The notes: generated by a model from the letters alone, not told the origin. DNA of 64,000 bases from Hymenobacter sp. GOD-10R (GCF_035609205.1 NZ_CP141184.1:5942501-6006500); one strand, 5' to 3'; shown: positions 37,605 to 46,882, counted from the first letter of the stretch. Translations and numbers: made by a program.

Positions 37605-38657
37605 TTGAGTAACTTCACTATAAAAGATATTGCCCGGGAGCTGAATATCTCGACATCAACCGTTTCGCGGGCGTTACGGGGCAGCTATGAAATTAACCCG
37701 GAGACGAAGCGTTTGGTCATGGAGTGTGCTGAGCGGTTCAACTACCGGCCTAATCCTATCGCCCTTAGCTTGAAGGGTAGCTCGAGTCGTGCTATTGCGG
37801 TTATTGTTCCGCAGATCGCCAACTTCTTTTTTGCTCAAGCTATCAACGGCATTGAAGCCATCGCCTACAATCGTGGCTACCATGTCATCATTTTCCAGAG
37901 CCACGAATCGTATGAACGTGAAGTAGCGAATGTCGAGCAGTCGATGGATCGTAAGGTCGATGGGCTGCTCATTTCGCTTTCCAGCGAGTCTGCCAAAATA
38001 GACCACTTAAAAGAGGTACAGCAGAGGGGCTTGCCAATCGTACTATTTGACCGAGTATCACCAGAGTTAGATGCTACCCAAGTAGTTGCCGACAATTTTG
38101 CTGGCGCCTTCGCCGCAACAGAGCATCTTATTAAGAGCGGCCGCAAACGCATTGCGCACCTGACCATCCCGCCATGGCTTTCCATCACAAAGGAACGCCT
38201 AGCAGGATACCAAGCCGCTCTGGAGCGCTACGGCTTACCTTTCGACGAGCAGCTTGTGCGCTATGGCACCTTCGGACCGAATGAAGTAGGACCGATGGTG
38301 GATGAGCTAATGGCCTTAACCCCTACCCCAGACGCGTTTTTTACGGCTAGCGACCGGCTGGCGGTAGGTTGCCTTACCGCCCTACGTCAGCGACATGTAG
38401 CTATTCCGCAAGATGTCTCACTTATCGGGTTTACTAATCTGAACGTGGCTGACCTCCTATATCCTTCGTTGAGTACCGTCGTGCAGCCGGCACAAGAAAT
38501 TGGGCAGGTAGCCGCTGAACGGTTAATTGATCTGATCGAACGTAAGCAGAAAGCTGCTCCTATTAATACAGTAAAGCTTCCGACAGAACTTGTTATTCGG
38601 GAATCAACGAGACAAATGGGAGAGTTAAATTCACTATCCTATCTAAACCAAAGCTAG
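37605..38657 (+). CDS. LacI-family transcriptional regulator
   Basis: 350 residues, starting at TTG 37605. The N-terminal helix-turn-helix and hinge are clear (IKDIARELNISTSTVSRALRG), followed by a periplasmic-binding-protein-like sensor domain (AVIVPQIANFFFAQAINGIE; DGLLISLSSES; PDAFFTASDRLAVGCLTAL). It probably represses the pectin operons and is released by a galacturonate-derived ligand. It is transcribed away from susC and towards GH105. Confidence 0.92.
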   Translation: MSNFTIKDIARELNISTSTVSRALRGSYEINPETKRLVMECAERFNYRPNPIALSLKGSSSRAIAVIVPQIANFFFAQAINGIEAIAYNRGYHVIIFQSHESYEREVANVEQSMDRKVDGLLISLSSESAKIDHLKEVQQRGLPIVLFDRVSPELDATQVVADNFAGAFAATEHLIKSGRKRIAHLTIPPWLSITKERLAGYQAALERYGLPFDEQLVRYGTFGPNEVGPMVDELMALTPTPDAFFTASDRLAVGCLTALRQRHVAIPQDVSLIGFTNLNVADLLYPSLSTVVQPAQEIGQVAAERLIDLIERKQKAAPINTVKLPTELVIRESTRQMGELNSLSYLNQS

Positions 38658-38671
38658 GTAGCACGGTACTC

Positions 38672-38725
38672 TACCTACAACAAGGCCTCCTCTTGCTTAA
38701 GCAAGAGGAGGCCTTGTTGTAGGTA
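38672..38725. terminator. 54-bp perfect palindrome between convergent genes
   Basis: 27-bp arms are exact complements with no spacer, centred between 38698 and 38699 (core TTGCTT/AAGCAA, with CAAGGCCTCCTC flanks). It sits between the regulator (+) and the GH105 gene (-), and is expected to terminate both. Confidence 0.85.
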
Positions 38726-38741
38726 CTCGACGTATACCAGG

Positions 38742-40694
38742 CTATTTAATAGCTGCTTTCTGCTGCAGCGCCCAGGTAGCTAGGTCTTTGCCAGCATTGA
38801 AGTTTTCGTACACTGCTGGAATCTTACGGCCATCCGTGTATTCGTTGTACAACCATGGGTCACCAACTACAAACACAGTTCCCTTCCCCACTTTAGCAGT
38901 GGCCATAATAACGTCGCTGCCCTTCGATACCAATGCCTTGCCAGTGTTTCCCTGTAACCCAATGGGAGCTAGCTCCTTGATGTAGGCCGCTTTGGTATGT
39001 TTGAAGACAGCATTGCCCGCGGGTATGTCTACGCGTCCTTGTTCGAATTGGTCTCCTTTCACCATGTTCAGGCTCTTCGGAATGAAACTCATACCGAATG
39101 CTTTGGCTAGCTCATTGAAGTGCGGGATTTCGCAGTTAGAGGTATCGTTAGCCATCATTACAAGCGTGCCGCCGGCCTTCACCCAGTCTGAAATGGCTTT
39201 GATGTCGTTTGCTTGAACGAAGTTAGGTTTAGGTGTTTCCTTTTTCGAATCTGGATCGACAATAATGTACACGTCGATGCCTTTTAGCGAGGCGGCAGTT
39301 GGTGCAGTGGGAATCGAAACCGTCTTGGCACCTAGCTCCCGAAACTGATTACCGAGCAACCAGAAACCGCCGTGCGTCCGATCTTCCCAGGTGTAATGCC
39401 ACTGCTCCTGCTCGCCCGTGATGCTATTCTTGCGGAACTCGTGATTGAAGTAGTAGTCGAGGCCAACCGTCTTGTTTTGACCGATGCTGTTCTCCTTGGC
39501 AATTTCCATCTCAATGCTAGCCAGGATGAATGGTCCAACTCCCTTAAGATCGTTTTTGCGCAATGGTTCGCTTAAGTAATACTCGTAGCTGCCGTCGCGG
39601 TACGGGTTGCCTCCTAGGCCACCCACACTCACCGTGCCGTTGAAAGCTAGGGCGTTGTTCTCCGTTGCTACAAAGGTTTTAAGCAAACCATCGTAGCCTT
39701 TCTGTGCTACGGCAGCATACTTCCGATCGAGGTAGCCCATCCGTACGCCTTTGGCAAGCATGTATACAAACATGCTTGAGCCCGAAGCCTCCGCGTAGTT
39801 GCCCTTGCGCGAACCTTGATCTACCACCAGTGACCAGGTGCCGGTTTTCGGGTCCTGATATTTTGCTAACACTGGAGCTAGGCGCTGCACATCTTTGATG
39901 AGTTGCGCACGTTGCGGATGATTAGCAGGGAAATAATCGAGCACATCCACCAAGGCCATGGCGTACCAGCCCATACCTCGGTCCCAAAAGTTTGGCGACT
40001 GGCCGGTTTGTTTGTTAGCCCACTTCTGCTCTTTGCTCTCATCGTAGCCATGGTAGAGCAAGCCCGTTTTAGAGTCAACCAAGTGCTTCTCAATGAGCGC
40101 GAACTGCTTGGCTACATCGTCGAAACCTGCTGGCTGGTTGAATACCTTGCTGTACTCAGCGTAAAAAGGCTCCGCCATGTACAAGCCGTCTAACCACATT
40201 TGATTAGGGTAGACTTTCTTGTGCCAGAAGCCACCTTCTTTGGTGCGGGGCTGTCCATCAAGCTGTTTGCGCAGCGTTTGGGCAGCTTGCTTGTACTTTT
40301 CTTGTGCGGCTTGGCTTCCTTGTGATACTTGAGCTAGGGTCAGCAAGGCATGACCGGTGGTCAAATTATCAAGGTTGTAATCGTCTAGCTTATAGGTGCG
40401 AATAACCCCGTTGGGCTGCACAAACTGATCGATGTCCTTTACGATGTATGTGTAGTACTTGGCGTCGCCGGTGCGTTGCCAGACACGCTCCACCGCCTTC
40501 AACATCAGCCCTTGCTCATAGTCCCAACGCGCCGTTTTGCGGCTGCCGATCAGGATAGAATCAGGATGCCAGCTGATAAAGGCATCAGCCATACGCTGCG
40601 ACATCGTTTGGGCAGGGCCGCTGGTTTGCGCCAGCGCATTTTGCCCTAAGCCTAGCAGCGCTAAGCCAGCTAGCAGACGGAAACTCTTTTTCAT
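38742..40694 (-). CDS. GH105 unsaturated rhamnogalacturonyl hydrolase with C-terminal DUF4350-like domain
   Basis: 650 residues with a signal peptide. Residues about 30-385 form an (alpha/alpha)6 barrel with ARWDYEQGLMLKAVERVWQ, NQMWLDGLYMAEPFYAEYS, FWDRGMGWYAMALVDVL and EASGSSMFVYMLAKGVRMG, as in GH88/GH105. The C-terminal 230 residues (YIIVDPDSKKE, GTLVMMANDTSN, VFVVGDPWLYNEYTDGR) resemble DUF4350. It removes unsaturated galacturonate from lyase products. Confidence 0.88.
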   Translation of the reverse strand: MKKSFRLLAGLALLGLGQNALAQTSGPAQTMSQRMADAFISWHPDSILIGSRKTARWDYEQGLMLKAVERVWQRTGDAKYYTYIVKDIDQFVQPNGVIRTYKLDDYNLDNLTTGHALLTLAQVSQGSQAAQEKYKQAAQTLRKQLDGQPRTKEGGFWHKKVYPNQMWLDGLYMAEPFYAEYSKVFNQPAGFDDVAKQFALIEKHLVDSKTGLLYHGYDESKEQKWANKQTGQSPNFWDRGMGWYAMALVDVLDYFPANHPQRAQLIKDVQRLAPVLAKYQDPKTGTWSLVVDQGSRKGNYAEASGSSMFVYMLAKGVRMGYLDRKYAAVAQKGYDGLLKTFVATENNALAFNGTVSVGGLGGNPYRDGSYEYYLSEPLRKNDLKGVGPFILASIEMEIAKENSIGQNKTVGLDYYFNHEFRKNSITGEQEQWHYTWEDRTHGGFWLLGNQFRELGAKTVSIPTAPTAASLKGIDVYIIVDPDSKKETPKPNFVQANDIKAISDWVKAGGTLVMMANDTSNCEIPHFNELAKAFGMSFIPKSLNMVKGDQFEQGRVDIPAGNAVFKHTKAAYIKELAPIGLQGNTGKALVSKGSDVIMATAKVGKGTVFVVGDPWLYNEYTDGRKIPAVYENFNAGKDLATWALQQKAAIK

Positions 40695-40724
40695 GGGAGA
40701 AAAGTAGTAATGCTATACTATAGC

Positions 40725-40778
40725 TTCAGTCTGAGTAAATGCCGACAGCTAATAGCCGCGGCACCTACCCAGACTGAA
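40725..40778. other. Imperfect hairpin between GH28 and GH105 genes
   Basis: Arms TTCAGTCTG / CAGACTGAA continue inward with GTA/TAC and TGCCG/CGGCA, giving about 20 bp of interrupted stem over 54 nt. It lies in the 102-bp gap between two same-strand genes and may tune expression of GH105 relative to GH28 or protect an mRNA end. Confidence 0.5.
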
Positions 40779-40796
40779 ATTGACAGAACAAGAAGT

Positions 40797-42503
40797 TTAA
40801 TTTTTTGTAACCAGCACCACTTTCTTCGACACCTTGTCACCTAGCTCCACATCTTTCTTAGCGGCTTTGGTGTCCGTGTTGGTGAGTTTGATGTTCTTGG
40901 TACGGTCGCCGGTGATGCGCATGAGCAGATCAGCACCCGGCGCATACTTCAGATTGTCGAAGCTGATGTTTTGGCTATTCTGAATTTCCAGGACTGGCTT
41001 TGTTTCTTTCGAAAGCAGAGTCACATTCTTCAAACGAATATTCTCGGCCTCAATGCACAACATGGGCTTGGTGCTTTGTAGCACGGCATTTTCGATGCTG
41101 ATATCCTTCACTGGCATTTCAGGCAAGCCGCGTAGCATGATGGCCGTTTCGGCGCCGTTGCACGTCACGTTCTTAATCTCAATATGACGGAAAGTTGGGG
41201 TTCCTTCGTTCAAGGGCTCCGCTTTAATGATAGGAGGCGCCGTTGATTCGCCAGCGAGAGGCACAGGATCTTTGGCCATATAATACAGGTCAAAAATGAT
41301 GGCCTGGCCGACGATGTTCTTCATGTCAACGTTGTCGATGAAGATGTTTTCGACTACCCCGCCCCGGCCACGCGCCGCCTTGAAGCGCAGGCCCACATCG
41401 GTACCCATGAAGGTGAGGTTCGACACGTATAGATTACGTGCACCACCCGACATCTCGGAGCCAATAACGAAACCGCCGTGGGCATGATACACTGTGCAGT
41501 TTCGGATGATGAAGTTCTCCGTAGGCATTCCCCGTTTGCGCCCCTGCTCATCACGACCCGACTTAATACAAATGCCATCGTCGCCGACGTCGAACGTGCT
41601 GCCTTCTAGGATGCCGTTTTTGCACGACTCTAGGTCAATGCCGTCGGTGTTCTGGCCGTATTCCGGATTGAAGGCATATACATTACGCACGGTAATGTCT
41701 TCGCTCATCAAGGGGTGAATGGTCCAAGCAGGGGAATTCTGAAACGTCACGCCTTCCAACAGAATGCGCTTGCATCGAGCTAGCACAATCATATCGGGCC
41801 GCAGAAAGTCTTTGATGTCTTCGAAGTCTTTCGTGGTTTGTTTGCCCGGTCTGATGTAGAATGCTTCCGGGATAGTTGAGCCTTTCAGTGACTGTTCGGA
41901 TGGATACCAAGTGTCCTTCTTTTCGTTCACCACGCCACCCGAAGCGGTTAGGCGCTTCCACTGCGTTTCCGTCAGTTTGTTCTTTTTAACTGCGCGCCAC
42001 GTATCACCGGCGCCATCGAAAACGCCTTCTCCCGTAACGGCAATGTTCTCTAGGTTTTCGCCATAGATCAAGGCTTGATTACGCACGGCATCTACACCTT
42101 CCCAGTTGGTTCTGATAAGATGATAATCAGCGTGATTATCGCTGAACTGTACTAAGGATCCTTTTGCTAGATGCAGGTTCACATTGTTGCGCATCTCGAT
42201 GCCAGCCGTCAGCCAATGGCCGCGGGGCACCAGCACGATGCCCCCGCCTGCTTTGCTACAGGCATCAATAGCTTGCTGAATAGCCGTCGACTTGGTCAAG
42301 CCATCGGGTACTGCCCCAAACTTGGTAATGTTAACGGTGTCTTTGCGAAATTCTGGGGTTTTCACCGGCGGCAAGGGTGGGTTGGGGGCCGCCGTAGCAT
42401 CGAAATGCATCAGCCAGCTGCCCATGGCTAGCAGAGCAGTAGAGAATAGTGCTTTCAAGTGCGGGGTATATTGAAGTGATGATGTCAAATGAATAGCTCG
42501 CAT
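40797..42503 (-). CDS. GH28 polygalacturonase-like glycoside hydrolase
   Basis: 568 residues with an N-terminal hydrophobic export segment. The pectate-lyase-like beta-helix carries the GH28 catalytic set: NTDGIDLESC, DDGICIKSG, HGGFVIGSEMSGG, and RFKAARGRGG. It hydrolyses polygalacturonan or oligogalacturonides, probably in the periplasm. First gene of the GH28-GH105 pair, with the operator repeat about 110 bp upstream. Confidence 0.92.
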   Translation of the reverse strand: MRAIHLTSSLQYTPHLKALFSTALLAMGSWLMHFDATAAPNPPLPPVKTPEFRKDTVNITKFGAVPDGLTKSTAIQQAIDACSKAGGGIVLVPRGHWLTAGIEMRNNVNLHLAKGSLVQFSDNHADYHLIRTNWEGVDAVRNQALIYGENLENIAVTGEGVFDGAGDTWRAVKKNKLTETQWKRLTASGGVVNEKKDTWYPSEQSLKGSTIPEAFYIRPGKQTTKDFEDIKDFLRPDMIVLARCKRILLEGVTFQNSPAWTIHPLMSEDITVRNVYAFNPEYGQNTDGIDLESCKNGILEGSTFDVGDDGICIKSGRDEQGRKRGMPTENFIIRNCTVYHAHGGFVIGSEMSGGARNLYVSNLTFMGTDVGLRFKAARGRGGVVENIFIDNVDMKNIVGQAIIFDLYYMAKDPVPLAGESTAPPIIKAEPLNEGTPTFRHIEIKNVTCNGAETAIMLRGLPEMPVKDISIENAVLQSTKPMLCIEAENIRLKNVTLLSKETKPVLEIQNSQNISFDNLKYAPGADLLMRITGDRTKNIKLTNTDTKAAKKDVELGDKVSKKVVLVTKN

Positions 42504-42612
42504 TATACGAGCTGCTAGTTACTACTAAATTCAGGCGCCAACAGAAAGGCCAAACTTTGTTAATGTTACAGGATTAGCTAGGATTTTATGCGGTAAGGTG
42601 CGATACTTATTT

Positions 42613-42639
42613 GTGCAAACGTTATCGGGAACGTTGCCA
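42613..42639. promoter_or_regulatory. LacI-type operator upstream of GH28-GH105, copy 2
   Basis: Identical over 27 bp to 37445-37471, including AAACGTTATCGGGAACGTTG, with similar A/T-rich sequence on the 5' side (TTATTYG). It lies 110 bp upstream of the GH28 ATG. Confidence 0.8.
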
Positions 42640-42752
42640 TATAGCTATGCTAAAGTAAGCATTCGCCTGCTGTAGGTTGCACCTTCACTTTCTTATAGTA
42701 TCAGCAAAACATGCTGCGCCTTGCGCTACTGAGCCGAGCCAAGTGAATGCGT

Positions 42753-42760
42753 TACCTTTG
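42753..42760 (+). promoter_or_regulatory. -7 box for the ABC exporter gene
   Basis: TACCTTTG ends 7 nt before the ATG at 42768. It supports that start over the in-frame ATG at 42747, which lies upstream of the box. Confidence 0.55.
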
Positions 42761-42767
42761 CAGTTCC

Positions 42768-44612
42768 ATGAAGACGTACCTTCGCATTCTGCAATACGCC
42801 CGGCCTTGGGCTATTTTTCTGCCTCAGTACCTAGCTTATACGGTACTGACCATCCTTTTCAGCATTGCCAATTTCACACTCGTGATTCCGCTGCTGAAGG
42901 TGCTGTTCGATAAAACAGATAAGGTTCACCTGCAAGCGCCGGCGACCCTGCCGTCCTTTCGGCCCACTATCCAATGGGTGACCGATACATTCAACTATTT
43001 CTTTGCTGATGTGCTAGCCGACCGGGGCAAGCTAGGTGCACTCGCTTTTGTGTGCATGGTAGTCGTGAGTTCGGTCCTACTTAGTAATGTGTTCCGCTAT
43101 CTGAGCTTGCGTCTGCTAGCAAAGGTGCGTGCCCGCGTTATTCGCAATCTTCGTCGAGATCTGTACTATCGCATCATTGGGTTGCAGCTAGGCTTCTTTG
43201 GCGCAGAGCGCAAGGGCGACTTGATGTCGCGCTTCACGTCTGATGTGCAGGAAGTAGAAACATCGGTGGTTAATACCATGACCGCCGTTATTAAGGAGCC
43301 GCTGACGATTGTTGCCTATTTCGCGGTGCTATTCCACATTTCGTTGCCCCTGACGCTGTTTACCTTGATTCTGCTCCCGATTTCGGGTGGTATCATCGCA
43401 AGCGTGGCTAAGCGTCTGCGTACCCAAGCGAAACAAAGCCAAAGCACCCTAGGTACCATGCTTTCTGTAATTGACGAGACGCTGGGGGGTATTCGGGTCA
43501 TCAAAGCGTTCAATGCACAAGAGTACATCAAAGGCAAATTTGAGAGCCAGAACGACCAGTATGCCCGCACTTCGCGCGCTATTGATAACACACGGGACCT
43601 AGCTTCACCATTTTCGGAATTTGCGGGGGTGTCGGTGGTGGCGGGCTTGCTCTACTTCGGCGGCACGCTAATCTTGGGCGGACAGTCGAGTCTGGATGGG
43701 GAAACGTTTATCGGGTATGTGATTTTGTTTTCTCAGGTGCTCACGCCGGCCAAGGCGCTGTCATCATCGTTCGGCAATATTCAGCGCGGCTTGGTAGCGG
43801 GCGAGCGGGTTCTGCACATCATTGATGCGGAGTCTACGGTGCGTGATCTGCCTAATGCGCAAGTGCTTCCCCCCTTCCAAAAAGAAATCGAGCTACGTAA
43901 CCTCCAGTTCGCTTATGGTGAGCAGCCGGTTTTGAAGGATATCAACCTGATTATTCCCAAAGGCAAAACAGTAGCGTTGGTGGGGCCATCTGGGGGAGGC
44001 AAATCGACCCTAGCAGACCTATTGCCCCGTTTCTACGACCCAACAGGCGGTAAAATCCTTATCGACGGCCACGACATTCGCGAGTGCACCCTGCACTCCG
44101 TGCGCGACCAGATGGGCATTGTGACGCAGGAAAGCATTCTGTTCAACGACACCATATTTAACAACATTCGCTTCAACACCGAAGCCACCGAGGCCGAAGT
44201 GATTGAGGCGGCCAAAATCGCCAATGCGCACGACTTCATCACGGCCACGCCAGAGGGTTACCACACCCTTATTGGCGACCGAGGGTCCCGGCTTTCGGGT
44301 GGTCAGCGCCAACGCCTGAGCATTGCTCGCGCCATTCTGCGCAATCCGCCTATTCTGATTCTTGACGAAGCTACTTCGGCCCTTGATACCGAGTCGGAGA
44401 AGCTTGTGCAGGAGGCTCTCACCCGCCTCATGAAAAGCCGTACCTCTTTGGTTATTGCGCACCGGCTGAGCACGGTACAGCACGCTGATGAGATAGTAGT
44501 TCTGCAACACGGCTGTATCGTAGAGCGTGGCACGCATGAAGAGTTGTTGCGGCGCCCGGGCGGCTTGTATCAGCGTCTGAATCAGTTACAAAGCAATGCT
44601 GCCTTGGTTTAA
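42768..44612 (+). CDS. ABC exporter, MsbA-like (fused membrane and ATPase domains)
   Basis: 614 residues from ATG 42768. Six-helix transmembrane domain (about residues 15-340), then an ATPase domain with Walker A GPSGGGKSTLADL, Q-loop QMGIVTQESILFND, signature LSGGQRQRLSIARAI, and Walker B ILILDEATSALD. It exports lipids or other hydrophobic compounds; MsbA-type lipid A flipping is plausible but unproven. It stands alone upstream of a small membrane protein and gmhA. Confidence 0.92.
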   Translation: MKTYLRILQYARPWAIFLPQYLAYTVLTILFSIANFTLVIPLLKVLFDKTDKVHLQAPATLPSFRPTIQWVTDTFNYFFADVLADRGKLGALAFVCMVVVSSVLLSNVFRYLSLRLLAKVRARVIRNLRRDLYYRIIGLQLGFFGAERKGDLMSRFTSDVQEVETSVVNTMTAVIKEPLTIVAYFAVLFHISLPLTLFTLILLPISGGIIASVAKRLRTQAKQSQSTLGTMLSVIDETLGGIRVIKAFNAQEYIKGKFESQNDQYARTSRAIDNTRDLASPFSEFAGVSVVAGLLYFGGTLILGGQSSLDGETFIGYVILFSQVLTPAKALSSSFGNIQRGLVAGERVLHIIDAESTVRDLPNAQVLPPFQKEIELRNLQFAYGEQPVLKDINLIIPKGKTVALVGPSGGGKSTLADLLPRFYDPTGGKILIDGHDIRECTLHSVRDQMGIVTQESILFNDTIFNNIRFNTEATEAEVIEAAKIANAHDFITATPEGYHTLIGDRGSRLSGGQRQRLSIARAILRNPPILILDEATSALDTESEKLVQEALTRLMKSRTSLVIAHRLSTVQHADEIVVLQHGCIVERGTHEELLRRPGGLYQRLNQLQSNAALV

Positions 44613-44690
44613 CGTTGAGCTTACTTCTCATCTATTAAGCCGTTATTTGCGTATTAGGCATGATTGCCGTTCCATTTAGCCTCTACTCTT

Positions 44691-45182
44691 ATGCTTGCTC
44701 TCAAACGCATTATCAACATCGTTGCCATGGTGTATCTGCTGTTGGCGCTGCTGTTTGTGTTCAGCCCCGCCACGCGCGATACCTTTGCGTCAGCCCTTGG
44801 TCTTAATACCACCTCAACCATCGGCAACCCCGATAGTGCTTACCATCTGGCAACTTTCTACAATACGCTGTTTATCATCGGCCTAGTTTTACTAGGACTG
44901 GAGCTGCTTGTGGAAAACATAAATTCGTTAGCCTTGCAGCGTGATATTACGCGACACGAAAACAAGATCAATGAGTTGAAGGCCAAGCTCTATGATCATC
45001 AGATGGAGCAGCGTGACCGGGATTTGCAGCGTCGGTCTGTTACGACACCGCCCGCCACGGAGCCGACGGCGCATTCGCCTATATTCCCGCAATCTGACCC
45101 AGGCTTAGCCAACGCCCCTATCGAAAAGCCGAATATCATCATCCCCCCAGCGCCGGGCCGCGACACTCGCTCGTCGTTGTAA
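44691..45182 (+). CDS. Small membrane protein with coiled-coil
   Basis: 163 residues from ATG 44691. Two hydrophobic helices (about 9-28 and 60-82), then a charged heptad-like stretch ([20 protein letters not shown]) and a Pro/Thr-rich tail. No family recognised. It sits 79 bp downstream of the exporter gene and 10 bp before gmhA. Confidence 0.65.
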   Translation: MLALKRIINIVAMVYLLLALLFVFSPATRDTFASALGLNTTSTIGNPDSAYHLATFYNTLFIIGLVLLGLELLVENINSLALQRDITRHENKINELKAKLYDHQMEQRDRDLQRRSVTTPPATEPTAHSPIFPQSDPGLANAPIEKPNIIIPPAPGRDTRSSL

Positions 45183-45192
45183 TCTTTTCTTT

Positions 45193-45786
45193 GTGACCCC
45201 TCTCCTAACCGACCTTGTTCGGGCTGAGCTAACCGAGGCCCGCGACTTACTCGACCGTTTCCTTTCTGACTCGCACAACTTAAGCCGTATTGAGCAAGCT
45301 GCGCGCTTGATGGCAGCTAGCTTACAAAGCCACGGGAAGCTGCTCAGTTGCGGCAACGGCGGCTCCTTATGTGATGCGCAACACTTCGCCGAAGAACTCA
45401 GTGGCCGCTATCGTGGCGACCGGCCAGCCTTAGCCGCAATAGCGCTTACCGAAGCTTCCCACATGAGCTGCGTAGCAAATGACTATGGTTACGACCGTGT
45501 CTTCAGCCGCTATGTAGAAGCCCTGGGCCGTCCTGGCGATGTGCTGCTGGCCATCAGCACTAGTGGCAACTCGCCCAACGTGCTTTTAGCAGCCGAAGCA
45601 GCTCATAAGCAAGGCATGAGCGTGGTAAGCCTTACGGGCAAAGATGGTGGCAAGCTAGCCGCAATAAGTGATGTAGAAATCCGGGCGCCGCACACGGGCT
45701 TTGCCGACCGTATTCAGGAAGTGCATATCAAAGTCATCCACATCTTGATTATGCTCATTGAGCAGCTGGTAGTGCCTGCTCAATGA
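45193..45786 (+). CDS. gmhA: Sedoheptulose-7-phosphate isomerase (SIS domain)
   Basis: 197 residues starting at GTG 45193. SIS-fold motifs [37 protein letters not shown] and [19 protein letters not shown] match GmhA, which makes D-glycero-manno-heptose-7-phosphate for LPS core heptose. Strong match in length and motifs. Confidence 0.92.
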   Translation: MTPLLTDLVRAELTEARDLLDRFLSDSHNLSRIEQAARLMAASLQSHGKLLSCGNGGSLCDAQHFAEELSGRYRGDRPALAAIALTEASHMSCVANDYGYDRVFSRYVEALGRPGDVLLAISTSGNSPNVLLAAEAAHKQGMSVVSLTGKDGGKLAAISDVEIRAPHTGFADRIQEVHIKVIHILIMLIEQLVVPAQ

Positions 45787-45903
45787 TCCTAGCTCGCATA
45801 TAGCAGCGCGGTTTTGCACTGCTTACACTGCTGCGTTGCGATGGGCACGATTTTTCATGCTTTTCTGCGTTCCTGTCTCGCCCGTTTCTAGCAGTTCATA
45901 TTT

Positions 45904-46776
45904 ATGCTTACCAAGACCTACGGCTCAGCCGTGCAAGGTGTCAACGCTACTACCATTACCATTGAAGTTGTTGTATCACAAGGCACTTTATTCTATGTAG
46001 TTGGGCTGGCCGATAGTGCCATCAAAGAAAGTCAGCAGCGTATAGAAGCCGCGCTGAAGTTTCGGGGCTACCGCATGCCGCGTACTAAGGTGGTTGTGAA
46101 CATGGCACCGGCTGACATTCGGAAGGAAGGCTCGGCCTATGATCTGCCCATTGCCCTAGGTATTCTGCACGCCTCCCAACAGCTTACAACCGAGCAGCTT
46201 GGTGATTACATCATCATGGGTGAGCTAGCCCTCGACGGAGCGCTGCGACCTATCCGGGGGGTGTTGCCTATTGCTATTCAGGCTCGCAAAGAGGGTTTCA
46301 AAGGTTTTATTCTCCCGAAGGAAAACGCTCAGGAAGCAGCCATCGTCAACAACCTCGACGTGATTCCCGTCGAGACGATGCAGGAGGCCATTGACTTTTT
46401 TGAAGGTCGGCTAGAAATCAAACCGTTGCAAGTTGATACGCGCGATATATTTCAGCACGCTGCCAACCAATACGCAGCTGACTTTGCCGATGTGCAGGGC
46501 CAGGAAAACATCAAGCGAGCCTTGGAAATAGCCGCTGCTGGTGGGCACAATGTCATTATGATCGGCCCTCCGGGTGCAGGTAAAACGATGCTAGCGAAGC
46601 GTTTGCCGAGCATCTTACCAGCGTTGAATATGCTGGAGGCGTTAGAGACAACTAAGATCCATTCGGTAGCCGGCAAGCTAGGTACTAACGCTTCGTTGCT
46701 GAGCACGAGACCTTTTCGTTCGCCGCACCACACGATTTCGGACGTGGCACTGGTGGGTGGTTGTCAGATTCGTTAA
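45904..46776 (+). pseudogene. comM: comM (Mg-chelatase-like AAA+ ATPase), split at codon 286 by an insertion
   Basis: The first 286 codons are intact: the ChlI-like N-terminal domain (SAVQGVNATTITIEVVVSQG, VVVNMAPADIRKEGSAYDLP) and Walker A GPPGAGKTMLAKRLPSILP. At HHTISDVALVGG the homology stops; four foreign codons and a TAA follow. The family is normally about 510 residues, so Walker B, sensor and arginine-finger regions are lost. ComM helps branch migration during natural transformation. No 3' half is visible in this window. Confidence 0.9.
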
Positions 46777-46828
46777 ATGATGCGAAAATTCATCATTCAG
46801 TGCGAAAAAATACATTAATTGATGCGAA
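46762..46828 (+). repeat. Transposon-end-like repeats (three TGCGAA sites after TGT)
   Basis: TGTCAG at 46762 is followed by TGCGAA at 46781, 46801 and 46823, spaced 20 and 22 bp, each embedded in A/T-rich sequence. Spaced recognition sites of about 20 bp next to a terminal TGT are the hallmark of TnsB-bound Tn7-family ends. Confidence 0.6.
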
Positions 46829-46882
46829 CAAAGTAAGGAGCCAGCTATACTACGCTGATCATGATTTCAACTAACAAGTAGG

